The notes beneath the pieces were generated by a model. The model made no database searches and was not told the DNA's origin. It worked only from the letters and a program-made list of their open reading frames with translations. A DNA stretch of 64,000 nt from positions 528,074-592,073 of the forward strand of contig NZ_JANZYO010000001.1 in NCBI RefSeq assembly GCF_025506335.1, read 5' to 3'. This DNA comes from Mumia quercus. Its GTDB lineage: Bacteria; Actinomycetota; Actinomycetes; Propionibacteriales; Nocardioidaceae. Shown here piece after piece: positions 18,536 to 29,115 of this stretch. The position numbers and the translations under genes were made by a program. The first letter of the stretch is position 1. Each line of letters opens with the position of its first letter.

Positions 18536-19426
18536 ATGAATCCGCGACACCGCAGGGCCCTGATCCCTGGCCTTCTCGTCGTCCTCCTCGTGGTCGTCCT
18601 GGTGACCGCCCTCGCGCGCGAGGCGCGCGCCGACGAGCCCTCCGTCGAGCAGGTCAGCACGGTCACGGACGCGCGTCTGCGCGAGTCGAGCGCGCTCGTC
18701 CTGAGCAAGCGCGACCCGTCGCTGGCCTACACGGTCAACGACTCCGGCAACGAGCCGGTGGTCTTCACGATCGAGGTCGCCTCCGGTGACGTCGTGGGTT
18801 CGACCCGGCTGGTCGGTTTCGACGTCGTCGACGTCGAGGCGCTGGCGATCGACCGCACCGGCAAGCTGTGGGTCGCCGACATCGGTGACAACGACGCGGT
18901 CCGCGCGACGGTCGCTCTCTACGCCCTCGACGAGCCTGTGCTCGGCACGAAGCAGGTCAAGCCGACCCGTTACCGCGTGCGCTACGCCGACGGCAACACC
19001 GACGCAGAGGCGTTGCTCGCCGACCCGGCCGGCGGCATGTCGATCGTCTCCAAGGGCCTGCTCGGCGGGCAGCTCTACCGCCTGCCCGAGCGCCTCGACC
19101 CGAAGACGGTCAACGTCGCGGAGCCGATCGCCGACGCGCAGATCCCCGCGCTGGTGACCGACGGCGACTTCCTCCCCGACGGGGCGAGCGTCGTCCTGCG
19201 GACCTACCTCGGCATCCACGTCCTCGACGCCACCACGTGGGAGGAGACCTGGTCGTCGCCGATCCCCGAGGGCGGCCAGAGCGAGTCGCTGGCGGCAGAG
19301 CCCAACGGCATCTCGGTGCTCGTCGGCAGCGAGGGGCTGCCCTCCCCGATCCGCCGCGTGACGCTTCCCGAGGACCAGCGCGCGGCGATGCTGGCCCCGG
19401 CGAGCGGGGTCATCGACCTCGACTGA
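18536..19426 (+). CDS. Secreted beta-propeller-like protein, function unknown
   Basis: 296 residues. It begins with a signal peptide: basic MNPRHRR, a hydrophobic core (ALIPGLLVVLLVVVLVTALA) and cleavage near AREARADE. The mature part consists of repeats of about 45-50 residues with the pattern LAYTVNDSGNEPVVFTIEV, LWVADIGDNDAVRATVALYAL and LPDGASVVLRTYLGIHVLD, as in beta-propellers (NHL/esterase-like phytase group). A DxGDN motif (DIGDN near residue 123) may bind calcium. I find no catalytic motif. ATG 18536 is supported by GCAGGAG about 14 nt upstream and by the signal peptide. It converges with serC at a 4-bp gap, with no clear terminator between. Confidence 0.7.
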   Translation: MNPRHRRALIPGLLVVLLVVVLVTALAREARADEPSVEQVSTVTDARLRESSALVLSKRDPSLAYTVNDSGNEPVVFTIEVASGDVVGSTRLVGFDVVDVEALAIDRTGKLWVADIGDNDAVRATVALYALDEPVLGTKQVKPTRYRVRYADGNTDAEALLADPAGGMSIVSKGLLGGQLYRLPERLDPKTVNVAEPIADAQIPALVTDGDFLPDGASVVLRTYLGIHVLDATTWEETWSSPIPEGGQSESLAAEPNGISVLVGSEGLPSPIRRVTLPEDQRAAMLAPASGVIDLD

Positions 19427-19430
19427 GCCT

Positions 19431-20537
19431 TCAGTCGTCGAGGTGCTCGACGACGTAGTCGAGGCACTGCGTGAGCAGCGTGACGTCGTCGGGCTCGATC
19501 GCCGGGAACGTCGCGATGCGCAGCTGGTTGCGACCGAGGCCGCGGTAGCCGTCGATGTCGACGATGCCGTTCTCCCGCAGCGCGGCGGTCACCGCGGAGG
19601 CATGGACGCCCTCGAGGTCGATCGTCACGACCGTCGGCGACTGCTTGCCGGGATCGGCGACGAACGGCGTCGCGTACGAGGACTGCTCGGCCCACCCGTA
19701 GAGACGCGAGGACGAGTCCTCGCAGCGGGCGACGGACCAGGCGAGCCCCCCGTTCTCGTGGATCGTGCGCAGCTGGAGGTCGGTCCACACCAACGAGGCC
19801 AGGGGAGGCGTGTTGTACGTCTGGTCCTTGCGCGAGTTGTCGACGGCGGCCGCCAGGTCGAAGAACGCGGGGATCCAGCGCGAGGACGCCGCGATCTCCT
19901 CGACCCGCGCGAGGGCGGCGGGCGACATGACCGCGAACCAGATGCCGGCGTCGGACGCCAAGGCCTTCTGCGGGGCGAAGAAGTACACGTCGCACTGGGT
20001 GATGTCGAGTGGGATCCCGGCGGCCGCCGACGTGCCGTCAATGATGACCAGCGCGCCGTCGTCGCCTCCCTCCACCCGGCGTACGGGGGCGGTCACGCCG
20101 GTCGAGGTCTCGTTGTGCGCCCAGGCGTACACGTCGATGCCGGCCTCGGGGTGCGCATCGGGGTGGGTGCCCGGCTCGCTCGTGACGACGGTCGGGTCGC
20201 CCAGGAAGGGTGCACGCTCGGCCGCGCGGGCGAACTTGGCCCCGAACTCGCCGAACGCCAGGTGCTGGCTGCGCTCCCGGATCAACCCGAAGGTCGCGGC
20301 GTCGAAGAAGGCGGTGGAGCCGCCGACGCCGAGCACGACCTCGTAGTCGTCGGGCAGCGAGTACAGCGCACGGATCTGCTCGCGCACCGAGCCCACGAGC
20401 GCGCGTACGGGCGCCTGGCGGTGCGACGTGCCGATCACCGACGAGGTCGCGAGCGCCTCCATCGCCTGGTGAGGAACCTTGGACGGACCGGATCCGAACC
20501 GGCCGTCGGACGGGAGGAGCTTCTTCGGGATCTGCAC
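19431..20537 (-). CDS. serC: Phosphoserine transaminase
   Basis: 368 residues, matching the actinobacterial phosphoserine aminotransferase subfamily (TIGR01366): LPSDGRFGSGPSKVPHQAMEAL at the start, GTSHRQAPVR, YEVVLGVGGSTAFFDAATFGL and the PLP-lysine site YFFAPQKALASDAG (Lys about 190). It makes 3-phosphoserine from 3-phosphohydroxypyruvate and glutamate in serine (and PLP) biosynthesis, in the cytosol. GTG 20537 is the only start that gives the family N-terminus. The gene stands alone here: no serA or serB lies nearby. An adjacent small hairpin (20556-20575) separates it from the TetR gene upstream on the same strand. Confidence 0.95.
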   Translation of the reverse strand: MQIPKKLLPSDGRFGSGPSKVPHQAMEALATSSVIGTSHRQAPVRALVGSVREQIRALYSLPDDYEVVLGVGGSTAFFDAATFGLIRERSQHLAFGEFGAKFARAAERAPFLGDPTVVTSEPGTHPDAHPEAGIDVYAWAHNETSTGVTAPVRRVEGGDDGALVIIDGTSAAAGIPLDITQCDVYFFAPQKALASDAGIWFAVMSPAALARVEEIAASSRWIPAFFDLAAAVDNSRKDQTYNTPPLASLVWTDLQLRTIHENGGLAWSVARCEDSSSRLYGWAEQSSYATPFVADPGKQSPTVVTIDLEGVHASAVTAALRENGIVDIDGYRGLGRNQLRIATFPAIEPDDVTLLTQCLDYVVEHLDD

Positions 20538-20555
20538 GCGTTCATTCTTGCCGGT

Positions 20556-20575
20556 GCCTGTCGCAGCTGACAGGC
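20556..20575 (-). terminator. Short hairpin between TetR gene and serC
   Basis: GCCTGTC (20556-20562) and GACAGGC (20569-20575) pair around a 6-nt loop, 14 nt after the TetR stop on the minus strand and 18 nt before the serC start. It may end the tetR transcript or act in the serC leader. Confidence 0.4.
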
Positions 20576-20588
20576 GAGGTCGGGGCGC

Positions 20589-21413
20589 TCACTCCTTCAT
20601 CGCGCGCATCTCCTCGGCGACCGCCTCTTCGTAGCGCGCCATGCACGACTCGAAGCTGGGGATCGTTGCAGCCCCCTCGCGCTGCGCGTGCGCGATCAGG
20701 AGCTCGAGCGTGTCGAGGAGCCCCTCGATCGCGGGCTCGAACGGTGTCGTCGCGTTGTCGAAGGCGCCCTCGCTCCACAGGCGGGTCATCGTGGGGAACC
20801 GCGCCGGGTCGAAGGTCTTCTCCCAGAAGTCGCTGGTCTGCGCCCAGTAGGCGGCGTAGTCCGTGCCCTGAGAACGCCGGTCGGCGTCCTCGGCCGCGGC
20901 CGACCGCGCGGCGCCCGTCACCGCGTTGTTCACGATCTCGACGGTCTCGACGACCTGGCTCGCCGTGAGGCCGGTGTCGACGAGCGTCCGGTAGGCCGCC
21001 TCCTGGGCCTCGAACACGTGCGGGGCCAGGGGGAGGCGCCACGGGTTCACGTCGGTGAGCCACGCGTGCTGGCGCAGCAGCTTCCAGTAGCCGCGCGCGT
21101 AGACGCCCAGCGCGGTGCGCCAGGGGAGGTCGGGGTCGGGGAGGGTGAAGTCCGCGTACGCCCGGTCGACCATCGCGTCCACGAGCTCGTCGCGTCCCGG
21201 GACGTGGGAGTACAGGGTCATCGCGCCGACACCGAGGGCGCGGGCGACCGAGCGCATGGAGACGGCGGCGAGGCCCTCGGCGTCGGCGACGGCCACCGCC
21301 GCGTCGACCACGGCGTCGCGGGTCACGCGAGGGGGCCGGCCACGGCTCGAGACGACGGGCGGCTCCCACAGCGCGGCGTACCGGTGCGTGGGCGGTGCCT
21401 CTTCGTGCGTCAT
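20589..21413 (-). CDS. TetR-family regulator of the divergent DrrAB-type exporter
   Basis: 274 residues. The helix-turn-helix lies at about residues 30-75: VTRDAVVDAAVAVADAEGLAAVSMRSVARALGVGAMTLYSHVPGRDELVDAMVD. The long helical C-terminal domain (TetR_C-type, with WRTALGVYARGYWKLLRQHAWL) is of the TetR/OtrR class that senses drugs. It diverges from an ABC exporter across a 56-bp gap containing a clear promoter and two copies of a 15-bp palindromic site, so it is the likely repressor of that exporter. The same architecture is known for OtrR-like/DrrAB systems in antibiotic producers. Start ATG 21413 has GAGAG upstream on the minus strand. Confidence 0.92.
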   Translation of the reverse strand: MTHEEAPPTHRYAALWEPPVVSSRGRPPRVTRDAVVDAAVAVADAEGLAAVSMRSVARALGVGAMTLYSHVPGRDELVDAMVDRAYADFTLPDPDLPWRTALGVYARGYWKLLRQHAWLTDVNPWRLPLAPHVFEAQEAAYRTLVDTGLTASQVVETVEIVNNAVTGAARSAAAEDADRRSQGTDYAAYWAQTSDFWEKTFDPARFPTMTRLWSEGAFDNATTPFEPAIEGLLDTLELLIAHAQREGAATIPSFESCMARYEEAVAEEMRAMKE

Positions 21414-21433
21414 CCACTCTCCTCAAAACGGGC

Positions 21434-21494
21434 TTGCCTCTTTTTATCGTACAGCGTACTGTTGCGCGCATGACAGATTCAGTACGCCGTACGA
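21434..21494. promoter_or_regulatory. Exporter promoter with two inverted TetR operator copies
   Basis: TTGCCT (21434-21439), 17 bp, and TACTGT (21457-21462) form a promoter whose start coincides with ATG 21470. Site 1, TCGTACAGCGTACTG (21447-21461), overlaps the -10. Site 2, CAGTACGCCGTACGA (21480-21494), is its reverse complement with one difference and lies within codons 4-9 of the ATPase gene. Each site is itself a near-palindrome. Confidence 0.8.
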
Positions 21495-22480
21495 GAAGTA
21501 TGGTTGCCGCGCGCGGGCTCACGAAGACCTTCAAGCGCAAGAAGGAAGTCGTCGAGGCGGTCAAGCAGGTCGACCTCGACGTCGCCGACGGCGAGCTGGT
21601 GGCGTTCCTGGGACCCAACGGCGCCGGCAAGTCCACGACCCTGCGCATGCTGACCTCGCTGCTCACGCCGACGGAGGGGTCGGCGATGGTGGCGGGGTAC
21701 GACGTGGTCCGCGACCCTGCCGAGGTGCGGGCACGCATCGGCTACATCGGCCAGGGCAACGCGGGCGGCTACTCCTACCGGGTGGGCGACGAGCTGATGA
21801 ACCAGGGCCGGTTCTACTCCGTGCCGGCCGACGTGGCGCGCCAGCGGTCGGCGGAGCTGCTGGAGGCGCTCGAGCTCTCGGGCATGGAGAAGCGCACCGT
21901 CCTCTCCCTGTCGGGCGGGCAGCGTCGCCGCCTCGACGTCGCCATGGGCCTGATGAACCACCCGCGACTGCTGTTCCTCGACGAGCCGACCACCGGTCTC
22001 GACCCGCACGCCCGGGCGAACCTGTGGGAGCACATCATGCGGCTGCGCGTCGAGAACGAGATGACGATGCTCCTCACGACGCACTACCTCGACGAGGCCG
22101 ACGCCATGGCCGAGCGCATCGTCCTGATCGACCACGGCACCGTCATCGCCGACGCGACCCCGACGGCGCTGAAGCGAGACTTCGCCGACGACGTGGTCAC
22201 CCTCGGCCTCGTTCCCGGTGCCGACACGGCGGCGGTCGTCGTCGAGAAGGCCCGGTCCGTGCTGCCTGACGACGTCAGTCGCGTCGAGGACCACGTCGCT
22301 CCCGACGGCTCCGTACGCCTCGTGCTGGCGACCAACCACGGGCCCGACCTCGTCCCGCCCGTCCTGCGCTCGCTGGAGGCGGTCGGCGTCACGGTCGGCT
22401 CCGCGGACGTGAAGCAGGCGTCGCTCGACGACGTCTTCCTCAACCTGACCGGCCGGAGCCTGCGCGAGGAGGCAGCATGA
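21470..22480 (+). CDS. ABC exporter ATP-binding protein (DrrA type)
   Basis: 336 residues. Walker A is GPNGAGKS (about residue 48), the Q-loop lies in RARIGYIGQGNAGGYSYRVGDELMNQGRFYS, the signature is LSGGQRRRLDVAMGL, Walker B is LLFLDEPTTGLD and the switch His is in TTHYLDEADAMAERI. The C-terminal 100 residues are the accessory domain of daunorubicin-type DrrA ATPases. It energises export together with the next gene, with which it shares an ATGA overlap. ATG 21470 fits a leaderless transcript; the in-frame ATG 21500 (residue 11) would place the second operator outside the coding region and is the alternative start. Control by the divergent TetR protein is likely. Confidence 0.93.
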   Translation: MTDSVRRTRSMVAARGLTKTFKRKKEVVEAVKQVDLDVADGELVAFLGPNGAGKSTTLRMLTSLLTPTEGSAMVAGYDVVRDPAEVRARIGYIGQGNAGGYSYRVGDELMNQGRFYSVPADVARQRSAELLEALELSGMEKRTVLSLSGGQRRRLDVAMGLMNHPRLLFLDEPTTGLDPHARANLWEHIMRLRVENEMTMLLTTHYLDEADAMAERIVLIDHGTVIADATPTALKRDFADDVVTLGLVPGADTAAVVVEKARSVLPDDVSRVEDHVAPDGSVRLVLATNHGPDLVPPVLRSLEAVGVTVGSADVKQASLDDVFLNLTGRSLREEAA

Positions 22481-23313
22481 CCGCCACGACCGACACCACC
22501 ACAGGCACCCACGCCCCGACCGCCAGCCCGCTTCCGGAGCGCACGCGCGCGGCCAAGTGGGTCCACGACACCAGCGTGGTGTTCATCCGCGAGATCCTCG
22601 TGACGCTGCGCGACCCGTTCACGCTGATCTTCTCCCTGCTCCAGCCGCTGGTCTTCCTCGGGCTCTTCGGCCCGCTCCTGGACGGCATGCTCGGCGCGGG
22701 GTCGATCGACGGCGAGTCGGCGCTGCAGTGGTTCCTGCCCGGCGTGCTCGTGATGATCGCGATCTTCGGTACGGGCATGGTGGGCGGCAACCTGCTCTAC
22801 GAGCTGATGACCGGGGCGTACGAGCGGATCCTCGCGACGCCGCTCGACCGTTCCTCCATCCTCGTCGGGCGCGCGCTCAAGGAGTTCGCCCCGCTCGTCG
22901 TGCAGGCGCTGCTGATCACCGCGGTCGCGATCCCGTTCGGCCTGTCGTTCTACCCGGCGCACGTCCTCGTCGGTCTACTCATCCTCGGCGTGTTCGGGAT
23001 CGGCCTCGGCTCCCTCTCGTACGCGCTCGGGCTCGCCTCGAAGAACCGCGAGTGGGTGTTCTGGGGCGTGCAGCAGTCGCTGATCTTCCCGCTCCTGCTC
23101 CTCGCCGGCATGATGCTGCCGCTCGAGGCAGGTCCGGAGTGGATGCAGGCGGTCTCGAAGTTCAACCCGCTGACCTACATCGTCGACGCCGAGCGCACGC
23201 TCTTCTCCGGCACGATGTGGGACTCGACGGTCGCCTGGGGCGTCGTCGCGGCCCTCGCGACCTGCGCTGTCGGCCTGTGGGTCGGCATCTGGAAGGTCAA
23301 GCGCACCATCTGA
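22477..23313 (+). CDS. ABC-2 type exporter permease (DrrB type)
   Basis: 278 residues with six transmembrane helices in the ABC2_membrane arrangement: a 35-residue polar start, VVFIREILVTLRDPFTLIFSLLQPLVFLGLFGPLL, then a conserved YERILATPLDRSSILVGRALKEF cytosolic loop with the coupling helix, and a final NPLTYIVDAERTLF motif before the last helix. This matches DrrB/antibiotic exporters. It forms the membrane half of the exporter with the upstream ATPase. A large imperfect palindrome 8 bp after the stop probably ends the operon. Confidence 0.93.
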   Translation: MTATTDTTTGTHAPTASPLPERTRAAKWVHDTSVVFIREILVTLRDPFTLIFSLLQPLVFLGLFGPLLDGMLGAGSIDGESALQWFLPGVLVMIAIFGTGMVGGNLLYELMTGAYERILATPLDRSSILVGRALKEFAPLVVQALLITAVAIPFGLSFYPAHVLVGLLILGVFGIGLGSLSYALGLASKNREWVFWGVQQSLIFPLLLLAGMMLPLEAGPEWMQAVSKFNPLTYIVDAERTLFSGTMWDSTVAWGVVAALATCAVGLWVGIWKVKRTI

Positions 23314-23320
23314 TCCACCC

Positions 23321-23392
23321 CGTCCCCGATTTGGGCACTACTCCACCGATCGCACGGGGGACTTCGGTGGGGAACTGCCCGAATCGGGGACG
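23321..23392. terminator. Two-tier imperfect palindrome after exporter operon
   Basis: CGTCCCCGATTTGGGCA (23321-23337) pairs with 23376-23392 with a single mismatch (a G-T pair in RNA). Inside, CCACCGA and TCGGTGG (7-bp arms) form a second stem. It probably terminates the exporter transcript. The stem-bubble-stem design resembles the palindrome at 4956-5041. Confidence 0.75.
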
Positions 23393-23470
23393 GACGGGCT
23401 GGGGTGCGGTACGTCACACCGCACCCCAGCGGGTGGCTGTTACACAGGCGTCATCCGTACGATGCGCTCC

Positions 23471-25314
23471 ATGAGCGAGTTGTCGTTGAGCGGCGACGCG
23501 ACGTACTCCCGCGAAGCGTGGGAGAAGTCCGCGGCCGCCGTCCTCCGCAAGTCCGGGAGGCTGACCGAAGACCAGCCCGACTCCGCGGTGTGGGACGCCT
23601 TGGCGACTCGTACGCTCGACGACCTCGCGGTGACGCCGCTCGGGACGCCCGAGCTCGTGGCCGATCTCCCCGATCCGGGTCTGCCGGGACAGGCGCCGTA
23701 CGTCCGTGGCGTGCAGGCGCGCCGCAGCGACGACGGCTGGGATGTGCGGGTCCTCCACGAGGACCCCGACGCGACCCGTACGGCGGAGGCCGTCCTCACC
23801 GACCTCGAGAACGGCGCGACGTCCTTGTGGCTCCGGCTGGGGCCCGAGGCGATCGCGCCGGATGCGCTCGCGACGGTCCTCGACCGCGTGTTCGTCGACC
23901 TCGCCCCGGTCGTCATCGAGGCCCGCGCCGACGCGCTCGCCGCCGCCGACACCTTCTGCCGCTACCTCGACGAGCGGGCGGTGACCCCCGCTCCCGGCAC
24001 CAACCTCGGCCTCGACCCGATCGGCGCGACGCTGCGCGGGTACGGCAGCGGCCTGCACCTCGAGACCGTCGTCGTCGAGGGCGCCCGCAAGGCGGCCGAG
24101 CGGGGGATCGCCGCCTTCGTGGTCGACGCGACCGCGGCGCACGACGCGGGGGCCTCGGACGCCCAGGAGATCGGGTACGCGCTGGCCGTCGGTGCCGCGT
24201 ACCTTCGCCTCCTCGCCGAGGCAGGCTTCAGCATCGACGAGGCGCTCGCCCTCGTCGAGTTCCGGTTCGCCGCGACCGACGAGCAGTTCACGACGATCGC
24301 CAAGCTCCGCGCCGCCCGCCGCACGTGGAACCGGCTCACCGACCTCTCCGGTGCCGCCGAGGTCTCGCGCGGACAGGTGCAGCACGCCGTCACCTCTCGC
24401 GTGATGCTCAGCAAGTACGACCCGTGGGTGAACATGCTCCGCACGACCGTCGCCGCGTTCGCCGCCGGCGTCGGCGGGGCGAGCTCGGTCACGGTGCTCC
24501 CGTTCGACACCCCGCTCGGCCTGCCGGACGCCTTCAGTCGCCGGATCGCTCGCAACACCTCGTCGCTGCTCATCGCCGAGTCCCACGTCGCCGCGGTGAC
24601 CGACCCCGCTGGCGGGGCGTACGCGGTCGAGCGGCTCACCGACGACCTCGCGCGTGCCGGCTGGGACGAGCTCGGCCGGATCGAGGCCGTGGGCGGCGTG
24701 CGTGAGGCCATCGAGGACGGCTCGCTGACCGCCCGGCACACCGCAGTCGCCCGCGAGCGCGAGGCGCAGATCGCCCGCCGTCAGCGCCCGATGACCGGAC
24801 TGTCGGAGTTCCCGAACCTGCGCGAGATCCTGCCCGAGCGCACCCCGTACCCCGAGGGCGCCGAGCCCCTCCAGCGCTGGGGCGCCGCCTTCGAGGCGCT
24901 GCGCGACAACCCGGTCGCCACGCCCGTCTTCCTCGCGACGATGGGACCGGTCGCCAGCCACACCGCCCGCGTCACGTTCGTCGCGAACCTCCTGGCCGCC
25001 GGCGGCATCGAGACCGTCACCGCCGGCCCGACCAGCGGGGTGGACGAAGTCCTCGCGGCGTACGACGGTGCTCCCGTCGTCTGTCTGGCAGGTCCGGACA
25101 AGGCGTACGCGGAGTGGGGCGCCGACCTCGTCGCGGCGCTGCGCGCGGCGGGCGCCCAGTGGGTGATCCTCGCCGGCAAGCCGGTCGACGGCGTCGAGGT
25201 CGACGCCACGGCCGCCATGGGGGTGGACGCCCTGACCTTCCTCCACGAGACGCGAGGCAGGCTCGGCGCGGGATCGGCGGCCACCGCGGCCACCGGCGAG
25301 AACGGAGCAGACGC

Positions 25315-25318
<4 letters not shown>
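23471..25318 (+). CDS. mutA: Methylmalonyl-CoA mutase small (beta) subunit
   Basis: 615 residues, the usual size of the non-catalytic small subunit of actinobacterial heterodimeric mutase. The TIM barrel domain carries IRP-type sequences such as [20 protein letters not shown] and [16 protein letters not shown]; the C-terminal flavodoxin-like fold (from about residue 490) lacks the DxHxxG cobalamin motif, as expected for this subunit. With MutB it isomerises methylmalonyl-CoA to succinyl-CoA in propionate, odd-chain and branched-chain catabolism. ATG 23471 was chosen because TACGAT (23458-23463) is 7 nt upstream (leaderless); ATG 23462 is an alternative. The stop overlaps the mutB ATG. Confidence 0.95.
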
Positions 25319-27497
<2,179 letters not shown>

Positions 27498-27498
<1 letters not shown>

Positions 27499-28472
27499 TG
27501 GTCGACGTCGCGGATCTCGCCGAGCGCGTACGAGCCGGCGAGCGCGCTGCGGTCGCGCGTGCCATCACGCTCGTCGAGTCCCGGCGCGACGACCACCGAG
27601 CCGCCGCACGCGAGCTGCTCGCGGCGCTCACCCCGCACGCGGGAGGAGCGGCGCGGGTGGGCATCTCGGGCGTGCCCGGCGTCGGCAAGTCGACGTTCAT
27701 CGAGGCGCTCGGCACCCACCTGACCGGGTCCGGTCACAAGGTCGGCGTCCTGGCTGTCGACCCGTCGTCGGTGCGGACAGGTGGCTCGGTGCTCGGCGAC
27801 AAGACGCGGATGCCGGAGCTCGCGGCCGACCCGTCGGCCTACATCCGCCCGTCACCCTCGGCAGGCACGCTCGGAGGGGTCGCCCGCGCCACGACCCAGG
27901 CGATCCTCGTGCTGGAGGCCGCGGGCTTCGACGTCGTCCTGGTCGAGACGGTCGGTGTGGGCCAGTCGGAGGTGACGGTCGCCGGGATGGTCGACACGTT
28001 CCTCTTCCTGACCCTCGCGCGCACCGGTGACCAGCTCCAGGGCATCAAGAAGGGCATCCTCGAGATCGCCGACGTGATCGCGGTGAACAAGGCCGACGGT
28101 GACCGTGAGCCTGAGGCGCGGGTCGCCGCTCGCGACCTGGCGGGCGCGATCCGGCTCGTCCACGCCGGGACGACCGGATGGGTCCCGCCGGTGCTCACCT
28201 GCTCGGGACTCGAGGGCGACGGCGTCGACACCGTCTGGATGCGGGTGCTGCGGCACCGCGAGTTCCTCGGCGCCGCCGGCCTGCGTGACAAACGCGCGGC
28301 CCAGCAGCTGGAGTTCATGTGGGCGCTCGTCCGCGACGAGCTCGACCAGCGCCTGCGGCGCTCGGAGTCGGTGCGCGGTGTGCTGGACGAGGTGCGCGCC
28401 GGCGTGCTCGCGGGAGAGGTGCCCGCCACGAACGCCGCCGACGCGATCCTCGCCGCGTACGACCAGCGCTGA
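27498..28472 (+). CDS. meaB: MeaB, GTPase chaperone of methylmalonyl-CoA mutase
   Basis: 324 residues of the ArgK/MeaB G3E GTPase family. Walker A is GVPGVGKS at 58-65, switch I/II regions include VLAVDPSSVRTGGSVLGDKTRM and DVVLVETVGVGQSE, and the base motif is VNKADG. A helical C-terminus from about 255 (dimerisation) is present. MeaB loads and protects adenosylcobalamin in the mutase using GTP. ATG 27498 shares one base with the mutB stop. The cognate cobalamin adenosyltransferase is not in the window. Confidence 0.96.
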
Positions 28473-28480
28473 CTGATCCT

Positions 28481-28981
28481 CTACTCGTCGTACCACCAGC
28501 AGGCGTACGGCTCGTAGTAGAGCGGCCAGCAGATGGCGTCACGGGTCTGAGGCCCGTAGACGCCGTCGGCCGTGATGCCGAGGCGTCGCTGAAGACTGAT
28601 CAGTGCGCTCTGCGTCGCGGGGCCGAAGTCGCCGTCCACCGCGATGTTGTAGTCGTAGGTGTCCCGCATGACCTCCTGGAGGTACTTCACCGCGTTGTTC
28701 CTGTTCCCGCGCTTCATCACGCAGGTGGGGCTGAGGGTGGAGTACTGGACAGGGATGAACATGCGCTCGCCGCTCGCGCTGTACTTCCGGACCGCCTCGG
28801 TGCAGGTCGGGGTGGCTGCGTGAGCGGGGGTGGCGGTGGCGGTCACGCCGATGCCCACCAGCATCGTCATCAGCATCGCTGCGGCCGCGACCACGAGCAG
28901 CCGGGCACGGACCCACATGGTGCGTGACTCGTCTCTGTCCACGGGTTGACGGCGCTCGCGCGCTTCCCAGATCCCTCGCAT
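28481..28981 (-). CDS. Secreted peptidoglycan-binding-domain protein
   Basis: 166 residues. After a basic N-terminus comes a signal peptide (RARLLVVAAAAMLMTMLVGIGVTATATPAHAAT, cleavage after AHA). The mature 110 residues carry one PG_binding_1 repeat: NRNNAVKYLQEVMRDTYDYNIAVDGDFGPATQSALISLQRRLGITADGVYGPQTRDAI. The last 17 residues are aromatic (WPLYYEPYACWWYDE) with a Cys that could bond with an earlier Cys. No catalytic domain is attached, so it probably binds cell-wall peptides or serves as a secreted ligand. ATG 28981 has AGGAG 10 nt upstream; ATG 28918 (MWVRARL) gives a shorter, more typical signal peptide and is equally possible. Confidence 0.8.
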   Translation of the reverse strand: MRGIWEARERRQPVDRDESRTMWVRARLLVVAAAAMLMTMLVGIGVTATATPAHAATPTCTEAVRKYSASGERMFIPVQYSTLSPTCVMKRGNRNNAVKYLQEVMRDTYDYNIAVDGDFGPATQSALISLQRRLGITADGVYGPQTRDAICWPLYYEPYACWWYDE

Positions 28982-29005
28982 TTGGGCACACTCCTGTCTC
29001 CTGGG

Positions 29006-29036
29006 GCCTGGTGGCCACGACTACGGGCCACCAGGC
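29006..29036 (-). terminator. Hairpin after citrate synthase gene
   Basis: GCCTGGTGGCC (29006-29016) and GGCCACCAGGC (29026-29036) are perfect 11-bp arms with a 9-nt loop. It follows the citrate synthase stop by 79 nt on the minus strand and precedes the next gene's ribosome-binding site, so it most likely ends the citrate synthase transcript. Confidence 0.7.
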
Positions 29037-29115
29037 TCGTCCGACCAGGAGCACTGCCGCCACCCGATTCGAGCAGGCTCGAAAAGGGTGCGCCGCGGCG
29101 TACGCGGGGGAGGGG

